Assembly (NCBI GenBank): GCA_028291615.1
Contig: JAQGHM010000033.1
Span: forward strand, 1 to 42,303
DNA from: Phycisphaerales bacterium
GTDB taxonomy: Bacteria; Planctomycetota; Phycisphaerae; Tepidisphaerales; Tepidisphaeraceae
Reading direction: 5' to 3'
DNA length: 42,303 nucleotides
The notes below the pieces were generated by a model that did no database searches, was not told the DNA's origin, and worked only from the letters and a program-made list of their open reading frames with translations. How positions within the stretch are numbered: the stretch's first letter is position 1; the number at the start of each line of letters is the position of its first letter. Of this stretch, positions 41,707 through 42,303 are shown piece after piece. Made by a program: the position numbers and the translations under genes.

Positions 41707-42303
41707 ATGCCGCGCATGACCATGACCGAAAAGATCCTCGCCAAGCACGCTCAGAAAGCTGCTGTCGCGCCCGGTGAGAACATATGGGTGGATGTCGACG
41801 TGCTGATGACCCACGACGTCTGCGGGCCGGGGACGATCGGTGTGTTCCACGAGAATTTCGGCCGCGATGCGAAGGTGTGGAATCCGGACAAGGTGGTGGT
41901 GATCCCGGACCATTACATCTTCACTAAAGAACAGATTTGTCATCGAAATATCCAGATTTTGCGCGATTTTGTGAAAGAACAAGGGCTTAAGTATTACTAC
42001 GACCCTGAATTCGTCACGATGGATGAGGGGATGCCCAATCCGTACAAGGATCCGACCAAGACGAATTACAAGGGCGTGTGTCACAAGGCGCTGCCTGAAG
42101 AAGGGCACGTTCGGCCGGGCGAAATCTTGCTCGGAACGGATAGCCATACCTGCACGGCAGGCGCTTTTGGCCAGTTTGCCACCGGCATCGGCAATACGGA
42201 TGCGGGCTTTGTGCTGGGCACGGGCAAGCTCTGGCTGAAGGTTCCGCCGACGATGAAATTCATGTTCCATGGGCAGATCCCGCCGTACCTCACCGCCAAG
42301 GAT
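41707..42303 (+). CDS. leuC: 3-isopropylmalate dehydratase large subunit, N-terminal part
   Basis: The first 199 codons of an aconitase-family protein, cut by the window edge. AGGAG lies 9 bp before the ATG at 41707; in-frame ATGs also occur at codons 4 and 6. It shows VDVLMTHDVCGPGTIGVF, VVVIPDHYIFTKEQICHRN, HKALPEEGHVRPGEILLGTD and SHTCTAGAFGQFATGIGNTD in the order of LeuC, most like the homoaconitase-type (LeuC2) branch. The three cysteine ligands of the [4Fe-4S] cluster lie beyond the visible end. The enzyme isomerises 2-isopropylmalate to 3-isopropylmalate in leucine synthesis. Homoaconitase itself cannot be excluded from this part. It is divergent from the pseudopilin gene. Confidence 0.93.
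   Translation, partial: MPRMTMTEKILAKHAQKAAVAPGENIWVDVDVLMTHDVCGPGTIGVFHENFGRDAKVWNPDKVVVIPDHYIFTKEQICHRNIQILRDFVKEQGLKYYYDPEFVTMDEGMPNPYKDPTKTNYKGVCHKALPEEGHVRPGEILLGTDSHTCTAGAFGQFATGIGNTDAGFVLGTGKLWLKVPPTMKFMFHGQIPPYLTAKD

Overview
The window looks like chromosomal DNA of a high-GC planctomycete, most likely of the Phycisphaerae side of Planctomycetota. This is an inference from gene style: a fused AroD-AroE enzyme, two pseudopilin-like proteins with [15 protein letters not shown]-type N-termini, a PEP-CTERM surface protein built from MSGGT-type beta-helix repeats, an ST7-like repeat protein, a Gfo/Idh/MocA enzyme with a Tat signal, and an aconitase-type LeuC. No rRNA, tRNA, CRISPR array, insertion sequence or prophage was seen.

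Layout. 1-3389 (+) carries the end of DapA, the bifunctional AroDE and an HD-GYP protein. 3393-5996 (-) is a ferredoxin/AsnB pair. 6101-8495 is a patchwork of small genes: a lipoprotein, the 3' stub of a dead cupin gene, a small membrane protein, a methyltransferase, an unknown protein and an orphan antitoxin-like protein. 8630-12780 holds two aldo/keto reductases, a Tat-exported Gfo/Idh/MocA oxidoreductase and a metallophosphoesterase lacking its first metal motif. 12886-14280 (-) is an arsC-arsM detoxification operon. 14416-17532 (+) is an envelope cluster: exported prenyltransferase-like alpha/alpha-barrel protein, outer-membrane barrel, TonB. 17640-25040 has a VOC protein, the 763-residue PEP-CTERM protein, a flavin halogenase-like enzyme, an ST7-like protein and an M42 aminopeptidase. 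25154-30704 has an AsmA-like protein, an exported unknown, an SDR and a pseudopilin.

The most unusual locus is 30705-35442. A single 1109-residue protein (31286-34615) fuses an intact PHP phosphoesterase domain to an SMC/RecF-like ABC ATPase. The gene has visibly lower GC and different codon choice from its neighbours. It is preceded by a long perfect inverted repeat and a 12-bp palindrome just before its ribosome binding site, and followed by about 830 bp of C-rich, repeat-bearing non-coding DNA. It looks like a horizontally acquired stand-alone genome-defence or nucleic-acid-processing gene of the PHP-ATPase (TrlF-like) type.

The right end, 35443-42303, has an SMP-30/gluconolactonase-like exported protein, then a tightly packed minus-strand set (pseudopilin, 854-residue multi-pass membrane protein, ECF sigma factor, anti-sigma factor), and divergently the start of leuC, cut by the window edge. 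Several short dispersed repeats with hairpin potential sit between genes: a 33-bp identical pair at 17553 and 25093, a 60-bp covarying pair at 29665 and 30774, and a degenerate 18-bp family at 34947-35262.
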